From positions 62,001 through 126,000 of the forward strand of contig JASLPY010000003.1 in the NCBI GenBank assembly GCA_030744755.1: a DNA stretch of 64,000 nt, given 5' to 3'. This stretch comes from Kiritimatiellia bacterium. Its GTDB lineage: Bacteria; Verrucomicrobiota; Kiritimatiellia; UBA8416; JADHWI01. Below are positions 7,964-17,862 of the stretch, one piece after another. The notes below the pieces were generated by a model. It did not search any database. It had not been told where the DNA came from and saw nothing but the letters and a program-made list of their open reading frames with translations. Each line of letters opens with the position of its first letter. The stretch's first letter is position 1. Both the position numbers and the translations under genes were made by a program.

Positions 7964-10900
7964 CTACTCCAGCCCCACTTTGAAATACAGGACGCTGTTC
8001 GTTCCGAGCGATACGCTCACCGACATCGTGCTGCCGGTACTTACAAGGCCGTTTGTGTACAGCGTCCAGGGATCCGTGGTCATGAGATCGGCCCTGTACC
8101 AGACTGCATAGGTCTGGCCGGACGCAGTCTGCCATGACAGATCGAACGAATCGTTGCCTTCGGCCTCGATTCCCAGCACCTGGAAGAGAACGTTGCTTTC
8201 CCCCGGGGTGGCAATAGACATCTGGTAGATGGCTCCCTGGCCGTCCCGCCAGCGCCCCTCACCCACATCGTCAAGTTGCGGCCCGAATGTCACCGAATCC
8301 ACAGGGCTGCCATCCGGTGCATACAAACCTATTGCCTCTCCGCCATTGTTAAGCCCGAACTCCACGTGAAGATCGTTTCCAATCCCGTTGAACTCTGAAT
8401 CGTTATCTGCCCATACCAGCAGGAAGTCCTTGGCGCCGACCTGGAAGCCCAACGGTACCGTAAAGTTGTTCGTATCAGCCAGGTCATCAGTAAGCGTGAA
8501 CCCGGTCAGGTTCACCGCCTGGGTTCCCGCATTGTAAATCTCGAACCAGTCTTCGAAGTTGTTGTCGGTCGGATCCATCAGTGTCGTCTCATTGTCGGCC
8601 ATCCACTCGTTTATGTAGAGAGTCGCCACGAACGAAGTACTGTTATTGGCCGTACCCGGGGTCGGGAAGTGGAATAGCTGACGGCCTGATGAATCTGCGT
8701 CGGGATACGATCCGTAGGAGTTGTTTGCCGGAATACCAGAATAGTCCAGGTAGTCCACGACCATTGGTGATCCATCCTGCATCCGGACCAACGCCACCGA
8801 ACCGCTCACACTGTTCAGTTCGAAGCTCGCATGCCAATGTGTCCCTGTGGTCTCCCCGGGTTCGCCGTCCGCCCAGACCAACGCGTAAGAGTCTGCGCCT
8901 ACCGTGTTGCCGCTCGCAAATGCCCACTGGGTAAGGTTGCTGTAGTCGTCGGTCAGGTAGTATTCCAAGGCCCCGAGGTCAACAGACTGGGTGTCCGCGT
9001 TGTAGATCTCGACCCAGGGGTCGAAGTCGCCCGTGTTGTCGGCCACAAAGCTCGCATTCGATGGCATCACCTCGTTCAGCCAGACCTGCGGGAACGCCGG
9101 CAGGTTGGTACTCAGCGAATTGGCTTCGCCGGGAGTGTAGAGAACCGTGGTACCCACGCCCCAGTTGCCTACACGGCTGTTGTCACGCGTGGGGTCGCGC
9201 AGCTGCAGCGATGGGCCGGTGCCGTCAGCCGGAACGGGCCAGGGGGCAACGTCGTCATAGGTAACCTGATCCAGGACTGTCCACTCGTTGCTGCTTACGG
9301 GCATCAGCAGGCTGATCGTCTCGCCCCCGTTGTCCAGCGATCCCGGGTACTCCCCTGCCAGGACTTCGGCATTGGTATATGCCGCAGCGTATCCAGGCAC
9401 GCTTTCGGAGACAACCACGTAGTCGCCTGGGCCAATGAAGGTTCCCGATATGAAAGTGAAATCCAAACCGTTCAACCTCATGCCGCCCAGGTCAAATGTC
9501 TCGGTGGCCGACAAGTTGTGGATCTCCACGAAGTCTCCGTAAGAGTCGAGTCCGTTATACATTATCTCGTTGATCACCAGCTTGCCCGCAGGGCTCTGGG
9601 CCGCGCCGGTGTAGGTAACATTTATGCTATCGGTGGCCACAAGTTCTCCGCGGAGATCGAAACCGCTGAACAGCAGCGGGTTGCTGCCCGGGACAGGACT
9701 GAGGGTCACCTGCCACTCTGTTTCGCTCGTCCATGTCACAGGGTATTCGTCGCCGTCGACCCGGATGGTTTCAACCTGTACTGGTGCCAGGCCTTCTATT
9801 GTCACCGGACTCGCACCCGTCGTGAAATCAGTCGTAGTTATCTCGAATGCGAGGTTCGTGACCGGGTTCAACTGGGAAATAAGATAGTTGCGCCTGCTCA
9901 CGATCCAGTCTCGCATCCCTCCTCCGGCAAAGGGATCCTGAGCACCGGTAACTCCGTTGTCCAGGAAGGCATCGTATTGAGCCTGCATGATAGGTTCGCA
10001 GTTGTCCGGATGCAGGATACCGTTGACCGCATCCTGCATAGCGCGCCAATAGGCCCGTCTAAAACGTGCATTCACGAAGAACTTGAACTCGAGTACATCG
10101 TCGGCCATTGAGAAAAGGCCAGTTGTTGCCCCATTGCTGCCTGCTCCAAGCGCGAAATCCAGGTCCCATGGAAACAGAAGCCATCGCCCGTCCCGGGGCT
10201 TGTAGATGTAGGTATTCTTACCGCGATTGTAGCCCCATCCGTCCCAATCGGCGACGATCCGGCGTGTCGCAAAACAGCGCATGAGTTCCTCGAAATCCAC
10301 GATCGCTGCCACCCTGGCCTCGTAGATACTGCCGAGCGAGAGGTTCATGGTATCTGCCAGCTTGAAAATGTTCTCGTAGCTGTCATCGTAGGCGGCATTC
10401 GTTTTCTTTTGCCAGTTCCACCGGTACCGAGACTTTTTCTTGACCGTCCCGCCATTGGTCGTTGTGTAATCCCGTATCTGTGCGTCCTGGTTGCCTGTTT
10501 TTTCCGAACTGTCGTTGAACTCGAACCAATCGTCTATTTCGAACAAATCGCCTTCGTCATCATCAGGCACCCAGCTTTCAAGATAGCTCCTGCTCGGATG
10601 ATGGCTGTCGCCTGAAATGGCGTTACCGGACGACGCTTTGCGGTACTCGTTTATGTAGAAGTGAACGTATCTCTGGTACGTTGTTGGGATGAGGAACTCA
10701 TCCGCGATTCTGTAGCACATGCGTTCGCGCTGGTACGTAGTATCGCGGCCGTTTTCAAAGCCGTCTATGTTGAACGATGTTACACCCAGCAAACGATCAT
10801 CCTTCGGCACCTTAAAAACGAAAGCTTGTCCACTGTTGTTCTCCGGGTTGCCGCTGGGACGGACAAACGGGCTGCCCCGCCATCTCACTCCCCCGTTGTA

Positions 10901-13900
10901 GATCGCACGACTTTCGCCGTTGACAACCGTACAGTCGAGAAGAAGATTGCTGTTGCGCGGCCGGCTTGCCCAACTTGATCGATTCGCTTCCGTTACCCAT
11001 ATTCGGTATGCACCGAAGACGCCGGTCGGCACGCTCTGGCCGAACATCATCAGGCATTCTCCGTCCGGCGCATTTTCCGGAAAGACCGACGTAATGCCAT
11101 GCGCATCAGTGCTTTCAACACGGAAAGCCACCGTAACGTTTGCGGACTGCCCGGGGACATCGGCACTGTAGATCCCGTCATTCGCCAGGACATCGGCACC
11201 CGTTCCACTGTCGTTCATGGCCAGGCTGTTCAACGTTGATGAAGGATCGACCCTGTACTTCAGAGTGACCGAGGTGAGACCATCGGGATCATGTACTCTG
11301 CAGGTAACGACAGCGCTCTGCGACGCTGGGGGGAGGATGGGTGAATGCGTAACGTCGTAGATCGACGGCGGCGCGTTTGCGGTGTATTGGCTGTTCTGGG
11401 CGCCGGGCGTTCCGAGATCAGGAGGCACCGCCAAGGCTCCTGACGCCTCCAGGTAGTTACCCGCAAGGTGAATGAGCAGGCCCCGGTGCCCACAGAGCCA
11501 CCGCGCCCTGGCGCGGATAGCCACATTGGCGTCGTTTTCGCTGATACCGCTGAAGTCACTTGTTTCACAGCAGTTGGGCCCGTTGTCGCCGTCTCCCTCC
11601 GCGACAAGATGCATGCTCTGGGAGCTTCCATCGTAGCCTTCGGTTGTTCGCAGGGAGGAGTTGATGTGGGTTCCCCGAAGATTCCAGTTTCCCAGGCCGC
11701 TTTCAAACGTGCTGTTCGGTATGAGATTGGGTCCGCCGTCCTTCGATATCTCCACGTTGTCAACCAGGCACTCTCCTTTGTCCAGCAGGGCGAGGGAGAG
11801 TTCATTAGGGGAGTGGGACCCCGGGGTTCCGTGGTGGGGATAGCCGATGTGGACAGTTCCGGTGTATCCGACCGTTGTCCACATGTTCGTGCTTTTCATC
11901 GTTTCGTCACTGCCTGCCCAGTTCATGTCCCGCCTGTTGTCGCTCCTCGGATCGATGAGCTCCAGGCTGCTGCCACCTCCGTCGGCCCATCGGCCCCATC
12001 GGTCTCCGTCCCCATAAGTAACAGAATCCATGGTAACGAAATCCTGGCCCGGCAAATCCGGATCATCGGGCCGCGCAAGAACAATCTGTTCACCCCGGTC
12101 AGAGAGACTGCCGTCAAAGTCCCCTATCGTGTTTACCGAAGACAAACCCGGGTAGTTGCTCATCAGGCGCAAAGCGTCCCTGGCCACAATCAGGTAGCCG
12201 CCGGCTGCAATCACCGTACCTGTGGGAATAGTGAACTGAATCCCATCGATGAAACGCCAGTCGCCGATGTCGACGGCCTGGGTTCCAGCGTTGTAAAGTT
12301 CTATGAATTCGTCGTCATTCAGATCAGATATCGGGTGATACATGATCTCATTGATCACGATGTCGCGCTGCGCCAGGGCGCTATTGGCCATTCCAGGGGT
12401 TGGTTCATCCAGCACGCGTATCTCTTCACCGCCGTCAGGAAATCTTCCGCTGGTGACGTGTCTGACCTGCGCAGGGAAACGAACCGCATCGATAACACTT
12501 GATCCATTGGTGTCGACGAGGTAGATATCGTCGCCACCCATGCTGAGAGAGAAGCCGATGTTTGTCTGGTGGTAAACAGCATATCCGCCGGACAACAGCG
12601 TAGATCCAGTCGGGATCACGAAGCGATTAGTCGTGGGGTCGTCAGTCAGCACACAGCCGGACAAGTCAACGGTTTCGGTTCCATGGTTGTACAGCTCTAT
12701 GAAGTCGACCTGGGGTAAGTCGGTATGTGCCATGAACTCGTTTATCCGCACGTTACGAAGAGCATTTGTCTGCACGGACATGGAATAGCCCGGGGAACCG
12801 CCCATGCGCTGGCTGGAAGACCAGGCTTCAGAAGTGTTTTCCCCGTGATCCGGCTCACGCAAGACAAGCGAGTGACCCGCCCCGTCGGGTGCGATCGGCC
12901 AGGGCCACTGGTCTTCAAATTCCACTTCCAGCAGAATCGCGTCCTGCACATTGCGCAACCGTACCCTGTCGCCGCCGTTACCGAGATCACCCGAGTACGG
13001 TCCCTGAACACCGGAAACGGGGTACACGTAAGAGATGGCTGATGGGTCCTTGGCAACGACAACATAAGACCTGGCCTCCAAAACGGTATTCGCAGGGAAC
13101 GTATAATCGATACCCCCAGAGATACGGAAACCGCTGATATCGTGGTCAACCGGCTCGCTGTTATAGATCTCGATGAATTCCAGATTCCTGCCGTCATCCC
13201 GTGGCGCCGGATGATACATGATCTCGGAAATCGTCAACGCTGTACGCCTGCTGGAAGGTCCAAGCTGCCTGGGGTCGGGGTCGCCGCCATATGGATCGGT
13301 GCTAACATAGGAAGCCGGTGCGTTGCTCGCACTTTCCGGCAAGAATACCGTGCCGCCGTCGAATACGGAGTAGTTGCCTTCAACGTAGTACTCCACGGTT
13401 CCGGCCCAGCCCGCGGGAATGGGTGTTTCCGTGCGATAGATACTCCCGCTTGTGTTTACCATGGTGCGCAAAGTGAAATCCCCTTGGACACCGAAACGGT
13501 ACCAAAGCTTGATATCTGCACTTTGTTCAAGCGGATGAATAACAGCCTCCACCGAGACATGCACGCCGTCGTCGATCGTGGGCTCAGACGGGGCATGCGA
13601 CAGGTTGGATATACTGAAAGGTGCGGGGTTGTAGACAACTACATCATCAAGACCCAGGCGTTGATCATTCGCCGTGTCACCGGTCTTTAGGACCCGGAGA
13701 TAGCCAGGTGTGAAATCGTTGATTTCATTCGTGTAAGCGTTCCAACTGGTTCCCGAGTAAACGTTGGTGAACGTTCCAAACGAGACCCATGTCTGGGCGT
13801 TGGTGGAATACTGGAGTTCAAAGTAGTTCTCTCCGCCGTTCTGACGAGTGATTGCCTGGATTTCAACCCTTCCTATACCGTTGCTTAACATCGGGGAACG

Positions 13901-14155
13901 CAACCAGGAATTCGTGCTGTCATCGTAATCACGCAGCCATCCGGCATAGGGCAAGCTGTAAGGCTGCAAAGGGAAGCCGGCGGGCCATATCTGCCCTTCA
14001 GACAAGATCCATCCCGCGTTGGTGTAAGTACCCCACGATGATTCTACATCCCAGTCGTCAAAATCCTGCCTATTCTGCTCCGTGAGCCCCCAGGCCATTA
14101 CAGCCGTGAAACAGACAAATACGCAGAGAAAAACGAATGATGACTTCCGAATCAT
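7964..14155 (-). CDS. Giant secreted lamin-tail-domain / CotH-like protein
   Basis: This protein has 2063 residues. The signal peptide is MIRKSSFVFLCVFVCFTAVMAWG. At least six lamin-tail domains show the core (I/L)NE(I/F)M...FIELYN: near residues 305, 467, 597, 1524, 1689 and 1845. A CotH-kinase-like module spans about residues 1050-1420, with VRWRGSP, NIDGFENGRDTTYQRERM, VHFYINEY and LLFPWDLDFALG. A carbohydrate-binding-like or jelly-roll segment lies near 815-900. The C-terminus resembles the exported-protein tail LGIEAEGNDSFDLSWQTASG. The ATG at 14155 is preferred over an earlier in-frame start because GGGAG precedes it and it opens a proper signal peptide. The protein is probably surface-exposed or extracellular. 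A second protein of the same style is at 29474-35362. Its function is unknown. Confidence 0.9.
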   Translation of the reverse strand: MIRKSSFVFLCVFVCFTAVMAWGLTEQNRQDFDDWDVESSWGTYTNAGWILSEGQIWPAGFPLQPYSLPYAGWLRDYDDSTNSWLRSPMLSNGIGRVEIQAITRQNGGENYFELQYSTNAQTWVSFGTFTNVYSGTSWNAYTNEINDFTPGYLRVLKTGDTANDQRLGLDDVVVYNPAPFSISNLSHAPSEPTIDDGVHVSVEAVIHPLEQSADIKLWYRFGVQGDFTLRTMVNTSGSIYRTETPIPAGWAGTVEYYVEGNYSVFDGGTVFLPESASNAPASYVSTDPYGGDPDPRQLGPSSRRTALTISEIMYHPAPRDDGRNLEFIEIYNSEPVDHDISGFRISGGIDYTFPANTVLEARSYVVVAKDPSAISYVYPVSGVQGPYSGDLGNGGDRVRLRNVQDAILLEVEFEDQWPWPIAPDGAGHSLVLREPDHGENTSEAWSSSQRMGGSPGYSMSVQTNALRNVRINEFMAHTDLPQVDFIELYNHGTETVDLSGCVLTDDPTTNRFVIPTGSTLLSGGYAVYHQTNIGFSLSMGGDDIYLVDTNGSSVIDAVRFPAQVRHVTSGRFPDGGEEIRVLDEPTPGMANSALAQRDIVINEIMYHPISDLNDDEFIELYNAGTQAVDIGDWRFIDGIQFTIPTGTVIAAGGYLIVARDALRLMSNYPGLSSVNTIGDFDGSLSDRGEQIVLARPDDPDLPGQDFVTMDSVTYGDGDRWGRWADGGGSSLELIDPRSDNRRDMNWAGSDETMKSTNMWTTVGYTGTVHIGYPHHGTPGSHSPNELSLALLDKGECLVDNVEISKDGGPNLIPNSTFESGLGNWNLRGTHINSSLRTTEGYDGSSQSMHLVAEGDGDNGPNCCETSDFSGISENDANVAIRARARWLCGHRGLLIHLAGNYLEASGALAVPPDLGTPGAQNSQYTANAPPSIYDVTHSPILPPASQSAVVTCRVHDPDGLTSVTLKYRVDPSSTLNSLAMNDSGTGADVLANDGIYSADVPGQSANVTVAFRVESTDAHGITSVFPENAPDGECLMMFGQSVPTGVFGAYRIWVTEANRSSWASRPRNSNLLLDCTVVNGESRAIYNGGVRWRGSPFVRPSGNPENNSGQAFVFKVPKDDRLLGVTSFNIDGFENGRDTTYQRERMCYRIADEFLIPTTYQRYVHFYINEYRKASSGNAISGDSHHPSRSYLESWVPDDDEGDLFEIDDWFEFNDSSEKTGNQDAQIRDYTTTNGGTVKKKSRYRWNWQKKTNAAYDDSYENIFKLADTMNLSLGSIYEARVAAIVDFEELMRCFATRRIVADWDGWGYNRGKNTYIYKPRDGRWLLFPWDLDFALGAGSNGATTGLFSMADDVLEFKFFVNARFRRAYWRAMQDAVNGILHPDNCEPIMQAQYDAFLDNGVTGAQDPFAGGGMRDWIVSRRNYLISQLNPVTNLAFEITTTDFTTGASPVTIEGLAPVQVETIRVDGDEYPVTWTSETEWQVTLSPVPGSNPLLFSGFDLRGELVATDSINVTYTGAAQSPAGKLVINEIMYNGLDSYGDFVEIHNLSATETFDLGGMRLNGLDFTFISGTFIGPGDYVVVSESVPGYAAAYTNAEVLAGEYPGSLDNGGETISLLMPVSSNEWTVLDQVTYDDVAPWPVPADGTGPSLQLRDPTRDNSRVGNWGVGTTVLYTPGEANSLSTNLPAFPQVWLNEVMPSNASFVADNTGDFDPWVEIYNADTQSVDLGALEYYLTDDYSNLTQWAFASGNTVGADSYALVWADGEPGETTGTHWHASFELNSVSGSVALVRMQDGSPMVVDYLDYSGIPANNSYGSYPDADSSGRQLFHFPTPGTANNSTSFVATLYINEWMADNETTLMDPTDNNFEDWFEIYNAGTQAVNLTGFTLTDDLADTNNFTVPLGFQVGAKDFLLVWADNDSEFNGIGNDLHVEFGLNNGGEAIGLYAPDGSPVDSVTFGPQLDDVGEGRWRDGQGAIYQMSIATPGESNVLFQVLGIEAEGNDSFDLSWQTASGQTYAVWYRADLMTTDPWTLYTNGLVSTGSTMSVSVSLGTNSVLYFKVGLE

Positions 14156-14315
14156 GACACTCCCTGAACATGGCAGCCTCACCAATTTCGATGACAAGCT
14201 TTCCCATCCCACATGTAAAATGATACCAATTAAGGATCAATATAGTCAAACACACAGCTTTTCGAGAGGTACTCTGCCAGCTACCCCATCATCCTCACCG
14301 ACCCTTACACAATCC

Positions 14316-14855
14316 TTACATTTGTCCTTGACTTCCCCTCCTGTCGGTGACATATTCAACGGGAAAGTTCTCCGCCAGCCTCCAGAGGAAGATAATCGCG
14401 GGTCCCCTGGTGATAATAGCCTTAAGACGCTGGAGCTCGTCCCGTTCTTTTTCAAGCTGAAGCTCGGCCTGCTTGCGAGAGGTCACGTCGCGCAGAACAC
14501 CGATCATGCCAACGGCTTCTCCGGCACTGCGCCGCTGAACCTTGCCGTAATCCTCCAGCCAAACAGTTTCACCGTTAGGGGTACGCACCCTGAAGACCGT
14601 AAGCCGTTCGCCGCCGGCACCGACGATCTGCAGAAAATCGTCTGCCACCCAGTCTCTATCCTCGACGGCGACATGTTCCAGGAAATTCGTCGATATCAGG
14701 TTTTCAGCGACGAACCCGTACTGTTCTATCTGGGGACTTATGTAGAGCAGCTTGCCGTCGCGGTCCACGGAGTAGATGATATCATTGGTGCCCTCGGTCA
14801 ATAACCGATACCGGGCCTCGTCGTCAGGCGGCAGTAGAGTCTGGCTGTCTTTCAT
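14316..14855 (-). pseudogene. Truncated PAS-domain sensor protein (probable remnant)
   Basis: About 180 residues remain. One complete PAS domain (YRLLTEGTNDIIYSVDRDGK to WLEDYGKVQRRSAGEAVGMI) is followed by its PAC-type tail GVLRDVTSRKQAELQLEKER. A second PAS domain then starts (AIITRGPAIIFLWRLAENFP, VEYVTD) but stops after about 25 residues in DRRGSQGQM. No kinase or other output domain follows in any frame I could read. I therefore call it the 5' remnant of a longer multi-PAS sensor kinase. The start is uncertain; ATGs at 14855 and 14873 are both possible and neither has a strong ribosome site. A short standalone PAS protein is the alternative. Confidence 0.6.
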
Positions 14856-15054
14856 TGTCTTGAGCCTGGACATGCACAGGGCGGATCGCACCCGCGCCCT
14901 TCTTTGCACGTAACGTAACGTTACACTTTCTCATGGACGGCCTGCAAGTATTGCCGCGCTGCGAATCCTACCCCTTGATAACAGCGAGAGGGCGCAGTTG
15001 AGCTACTTTTCTGGAAATGTCATCGCCTTGATGCCCCTGTAACGGGACGTTCAC

Positions 15055-15672
15055 TCACTTGCTGCTCCACTTGATCGAGCAACCGAAGGCCTTGGTTTTC
15101 TGCGTTGCCGGCTTCTTCCCTTCGACGAGGGCATCCATTGCATTTTTCAGCCATGGCGTTTTCACGGCATCGGGGCTGTTCATTGAGTCATCAATACCCC
15201 CCACGTAGGCCAGTCTGTTCTCGGCATCAAACAGAAAGACGTGTGGCGTTCTCGAGGCGCCCATGGCTTTTGCCATTTGCGACCCTTCGTCCACAACGTA
15301 GGGAAACACGTATCCATGCTTCTTTGCATCCTTGACCATATTCTCAAGGCTGTCTCCCGACGATTTTGCGGGATCATTGGCGTTGACAGCAATAAACCCT
15401 ATGCCCTTGGCCTTGTACTCTCCGGCATGTTTCACCATCCGGGTCTTGTACGCCTTTACGACCGGACAGTTATTGCACCAGAAAGCCACAACCGTGCCGC
15501 GACTCCCCTTCGCATCGAGCACCGTGATCGTTTTGCCGTCCACGTTCTTCATCTTGCGGTCCGCTTGCGGGAGCTTCGAGCCAATACTGAGTTCACCGGC
15601 AAGGGATATCTCCGCCACCAGGATCATTGAAACGGCAGCCAATATCCATCTGGTCACTACTCCGTGTTTCAT
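15055..15672 (-). CDS. Exported redoxin/thioredoxin-like protein
   Basis: This 205-residue protein begins with the signal peptide MKHGVVTRWILAAVSMILVAEISLA. A thioredoxin-fold redoxin domain follows, with the motif GTVVAFWCNNCPVVKAYKTRM carrying a CxxC pair, then the cis-Pro region ASRTPHVFLFDAENRLAYVG. It resembles the AhpC/TSA-like PRX_like2 group. It starts 3 nt after the TlpA-like gene stop, so the two form an operon of envelope thiol-redox proteins. The natural partner is unknown. CNNC instead of the usual CxHC is within family variation. Confidence 0.88.
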   Translation of the reverse strand: MKHGVVTRWILAAVSMILVAEISLAGELSIGSKLPQADRKMKNVDGKTITVLDAKGSRGTVVAFWCNNCPVVKAYKTRMVKHAGEYKAKGIGFIAVNANDPAKSSGDSLENMVKDAKKHGYVFPYVVDEGSQMAKAMGASRTPHVFLFDAENRLAYVGGIDDSMNSPDAVKTPWLKNAMDALVEGKKPATQKTKAFGCSIKWSSK

Positions 15673-15675
15673 CTC

Positions 15676-16254
15676 TTATTCCTCCGTCTCGCCTGCCCCG
15701 GGTCCCGTGATGTCTTCCTGTACCCCGGGGGATTCGTTGTCCTGTAACAGTGCGAGTATCTTCTTTTCAAGTTCGTCTTCCTGCACCGCACCCTCCCAGA
15801 AATCGCGCAGCTCACCGCCGGGGCCGTAAACAACGGTTGCTGGAAGTGCACCGGACCATTCCCTGTGAACACTGCTGATGAAGCTGTTGGCATCTCCGCT
15901 CTGGTGGTAACTGGTCCAGTCCACTCCCTCCTTCTTGAGGATCTCCTTCACGGAAGGCAGTTCGGAATCAGAATCGACGGAGACAAATAGGACGTTCACG
16001 TCTCTGTCGAGGTACCTGGTCCTGGCGTTGACGAAGTAAGGCAGTTCAGTAAGACAGGGGGGACACCACGATGCCCAGAAGTTGACGACAAGTAGTTTTC
16101 GAGAGGAACTGTGGACAAGAGCCTCGTACTGCTCCAAATCAATAGCGCGCAGTCTTACCGCATCCCCTGCCGCAGACCGGGATGATCGTGAACATCCGAT
16201 CACCGTCGCATAGGCAACAAGGCTCAGGAACAAAACCGAGTGTGCCACTTTCAT
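15676..16254 (-). CDS. TlpA-family thiol-disulfide reductase lipoprotein
   Basis: This 192-residue protein has a lipoprotein signal (MKVAHSVLFLSLVAYATVIGC, with Cys after VIG). The thioredoxin-like domain carries LLVVNFWASWCPPCLTELPY and the cis-Pro segment GALPATVVYGPGGEL. It is expected to reduce or oxidise disulfides on the periplasmic face. It is coupled with the redoxin gene 3 nt downstream. The acidic C-terminal tail (ESPGVQEDITGPGAGETEE) lies outside the fold. Confidence 0.9.
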   Translation of the reverse strand: MKVAHSVLFLSLVAYATVIGCSRSSRSAAGDAVRLRAIDLEQYEALVHSSSRKLLVVNFWASWCPPCLTELPYFVNARTRYLDRDVNVLFVSVDSDSELPSVKEILKKEGVDWTSYHQSGDANSFISSVHREWSGALPATVVYGPGGELRDFWEGAVQEDELEKKILALLQDNESPGVQEDITGPGAGETEE

Positions 16255-16397
16255 AACGGATAATTATAGCACCCCCGGAAAGCGTAACGCAAGAGGCTGG
16301 AGAGAGAGAAACCTGCGCTGTGGCACAGATTTCGATGGCTGATGGTTGATGAGTGAGAGAGACGTCCAACCGCTCACCTTAAACCAGAATGCGCACC

Positions 16398-17402
16398 TTA
16401 CTTCCGTGCGCCCGTTCCGGCGAATTTCTCGTAAGCTTCGGCTACGCGGCCCTGCTTCTCATCGCCTTCATGAATATAGATGCGGTAACGCCAGGTAAGG
16501 CTCTCTCCATCCGGGATCCCCATGTCGCCTGCGGACCTATCCGGGTTCTTCTCGAAATAATGTATCCCGAAAGGATTGGCTGTCATCAGGCCGTAATTGC
16601 GGGCATGCCACCATGTCGGGTGCCTTGGATTCTTGGGATGATCGAATATGGCAACACCAACCGTTTTCCCGTCAATGGGCCCGTAGTAGTCGCACCACGC
16701 TGCCCGCTTCCCCCATGCCGAGTTGTCACGCACACCCTCACTGTTCACGAGGTGCCCTTTGCCAACCTTGCCTTTCAGCCTCATCGTGGGAGCCACCCTG
16801 ACGGCCATGCAACCTTCCTTTGTGTCGCCAAGCACGATCTTCCCGTGGGATGCGTGGATCGTTATCTCAATGTCCATCATGCGGGCATTCTCCGCGGCAT
16901 AGAATCGGTGCGTCCTCGTGTCGGAACAGACCACCTTGCGCTTGTCCCCGGCGGCATCAGCTACCCACAGGCTGCTTGAGGTAACAACTCCAGAGTCACC
17001 GGAAGATTTCACTTCTTTGAACTCCTGGTGTTCAACCCGGTGCCCTTTGCCTTCGGTCCAGAAATCATACCCGTTCACGTCACCATGCACGAACCACAAC
17101 GATCTGTGGTGCGCATGATCCGTCTGCTCGTCCTTGTTGCTGTCGCTCATGGGCCAGTGACGTGTCATGTTCACTCCTGTGGGACCGATAACAGGATAGA
17201 AGAAAGGTCTGTCCACGGTCTTGTAATGATACTGCGTGAAAAGCTTGCCATTGATTTCCACCCGAATGGTGTTGTCGCCCTGCCTGGCGATCCAAACGCC
17301 TTTCCCGGAAGCCTTGTTGCCGGCCGCGCACAGGTCCACAACCGTTGCCAGCATCGATGCGAACATCGCGGCAATCAACATATACCGACTCATGACGTAC
17401 AT
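16398..17402 (-). CDS. DUF6807 (PmoA-like) family secreted protein
   Basis: This 334-residue protein starts at the ATG at 17402, which has GAGGGAG about 5 nt upstream; in-frame codons run 31 further without such a site. The signal peptide is MYVMSRYMLIAAMFASMLATVVDLCAAG. Family marks are FTQYHYKTVDRPFFYPVIGP, GVNMTRHWPM, DHAHHRSLWFVHGDVNGYDFW and HPTWWHARNYGLMTANPFG. The family is called PmoA-like after distant methane-oxygenase annotation, but in PVC and Bacteroidota it is a secreted protein of unproven function, often near carbohydrate genes. The His-rich DHAHHRS segment could bind metal; that is inference. Confidence 0.85.
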   Translation of the reverse strand: MYVMSRYMLIAAMFASMLATVVDLCAAGNKASGKGVWIARQGDNTIRVEINGKLFTQYHYKTVDRPFFYPVIGPTGVNMTRHWPMSDSNKDEQTDHAHHRSLWFVHGDVNGYDFWTEGKGHRVEHQEFKEVKSSGDSGVVTSSSLWVADAAGDKRKVVCSDTRTHRFYAAENARMMDIEITIHASHGKIVLGDTKEGCMAVRVAPTMRLKGKVGKGHLVNSEGVRDNSAWGKRAAWCDYYGPIDGKTVGVAIFDHPKNPRHPTWWHARNYGLMTANPFGIHYFEKNPDRSAGDMGIPDGESLTWRYRIYIHEGDEKQGRVAEAYEKFAGTGARK

Positions 17403-17496
17403 CCACTCTCCCTCTTCTTGAATAAGCCTGTCTTCTTTATCAGGCATCTTACAGGACAGTATCGGCCAGGAAAAGGCCCGTCTACAGGTAATCAAC

Positions 17497-17545
17497 CATC
17501 CTTCGCAAAGGCTACCGAGGGCAAACCATGGGGGGGTTCGCCTTT
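17497..17545. repeat. Dispersed 'SFAKATEG'-type repeat fragment
   Basis: The stretch CCTTCGCAAAGGCTACCGAG, continuing GGCAAAC, reads SFAKATEGK when translated rightward. This is a recognisable short repeat type littered through intergenic DNA of several environmental bacterial lineages. It sits upstream of the ferredoxin gene and downstream (on the plus strand) of the DUF6807 gene start. It is not part of a gene. Confidence 0.5.
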
Positions 17546-17609
17546 AGCGGAAATTTCTGAATTATCGCGTGCAATCTCTGGCAAGAGTTAATATATTTGC
17601 AGTCCTAAT

Positions 17610-17627
17610 TTGGCTATAGGTAGCCAA
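17610..17627. promoter_or_regulatory. Perfect 7-bp inverted repeat upstream of the ferredoxin gene
   Basis: TTGGCTATAGGTAGCCAA has two perfect 7-nt arms and a 4-nt spacer. It lies 41 nt before the ferredoxin start, in AT-rich DNA that could hold the promoter (TATAGA at 17631). It could be an operator or the first hairpin of the leader. No regulator is identified. Confidence 0.4.
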
Positions 17628-17667
17628 AGGTATAGAGAACAAACATAATCAGACGGAGGAAATGAAA

Positions 17668-17841
17668 ATGGCTCATGTTATCTCAGATGACTGCACCATG
17701 TGCGGAACCTGCGTAGATGCCTGCCCGGTTGAAGCTATCAGCGAGGGCGATCCCAAGTATGTCATAGATGCCGAACTCTGCACCGACTGTGGCGCCTGCG
17801 TAGACGAATGCCCGTGCGACGCTATTGCTCAAGGCGACTGA
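17668..17841 (+). CDS. Small 2[4Fe-4S] ferredoxin
   Basis: This 57-residue protein carries two classical CxxCxxCxxxCP cluster motifs: CTMCGTCVDACPVEAI at residues 10-25 and CTDCGACVDECPCDAI at residues 38-53. It is a clostridial-type low-potential electron carrier in the cytoplasm. The second ATG of ATGAAAATG is chosen because GGAGGA ends 7 nt before it; the first ATG is only 1 nt away from that site. It is transcribed alone, between an upstream inverted repeat and a strong terminator. Its redox partner is not in the window. Confidence 0.95.
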   Translation: MAHVISDDCTMCGTCVDACPVEAISEGDPKYVIDAELCTDCGACVDECPCDAIAQGD

Positions 17842-17862
17842 TTTTTTCAGAAATCAAGCCAA

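Noticed and set aside
8831-10111. 426-codon plus-strand ORF opposite the giant lamin-tail gene
   Set aside because: Shadow of the coding strand in a GC-rich gene; no start site or domain.
14082-14804. 240-codon plus-strand ORF over the PAS fragment
   Set aside because: Antisense to PAS-domain codons; no support.
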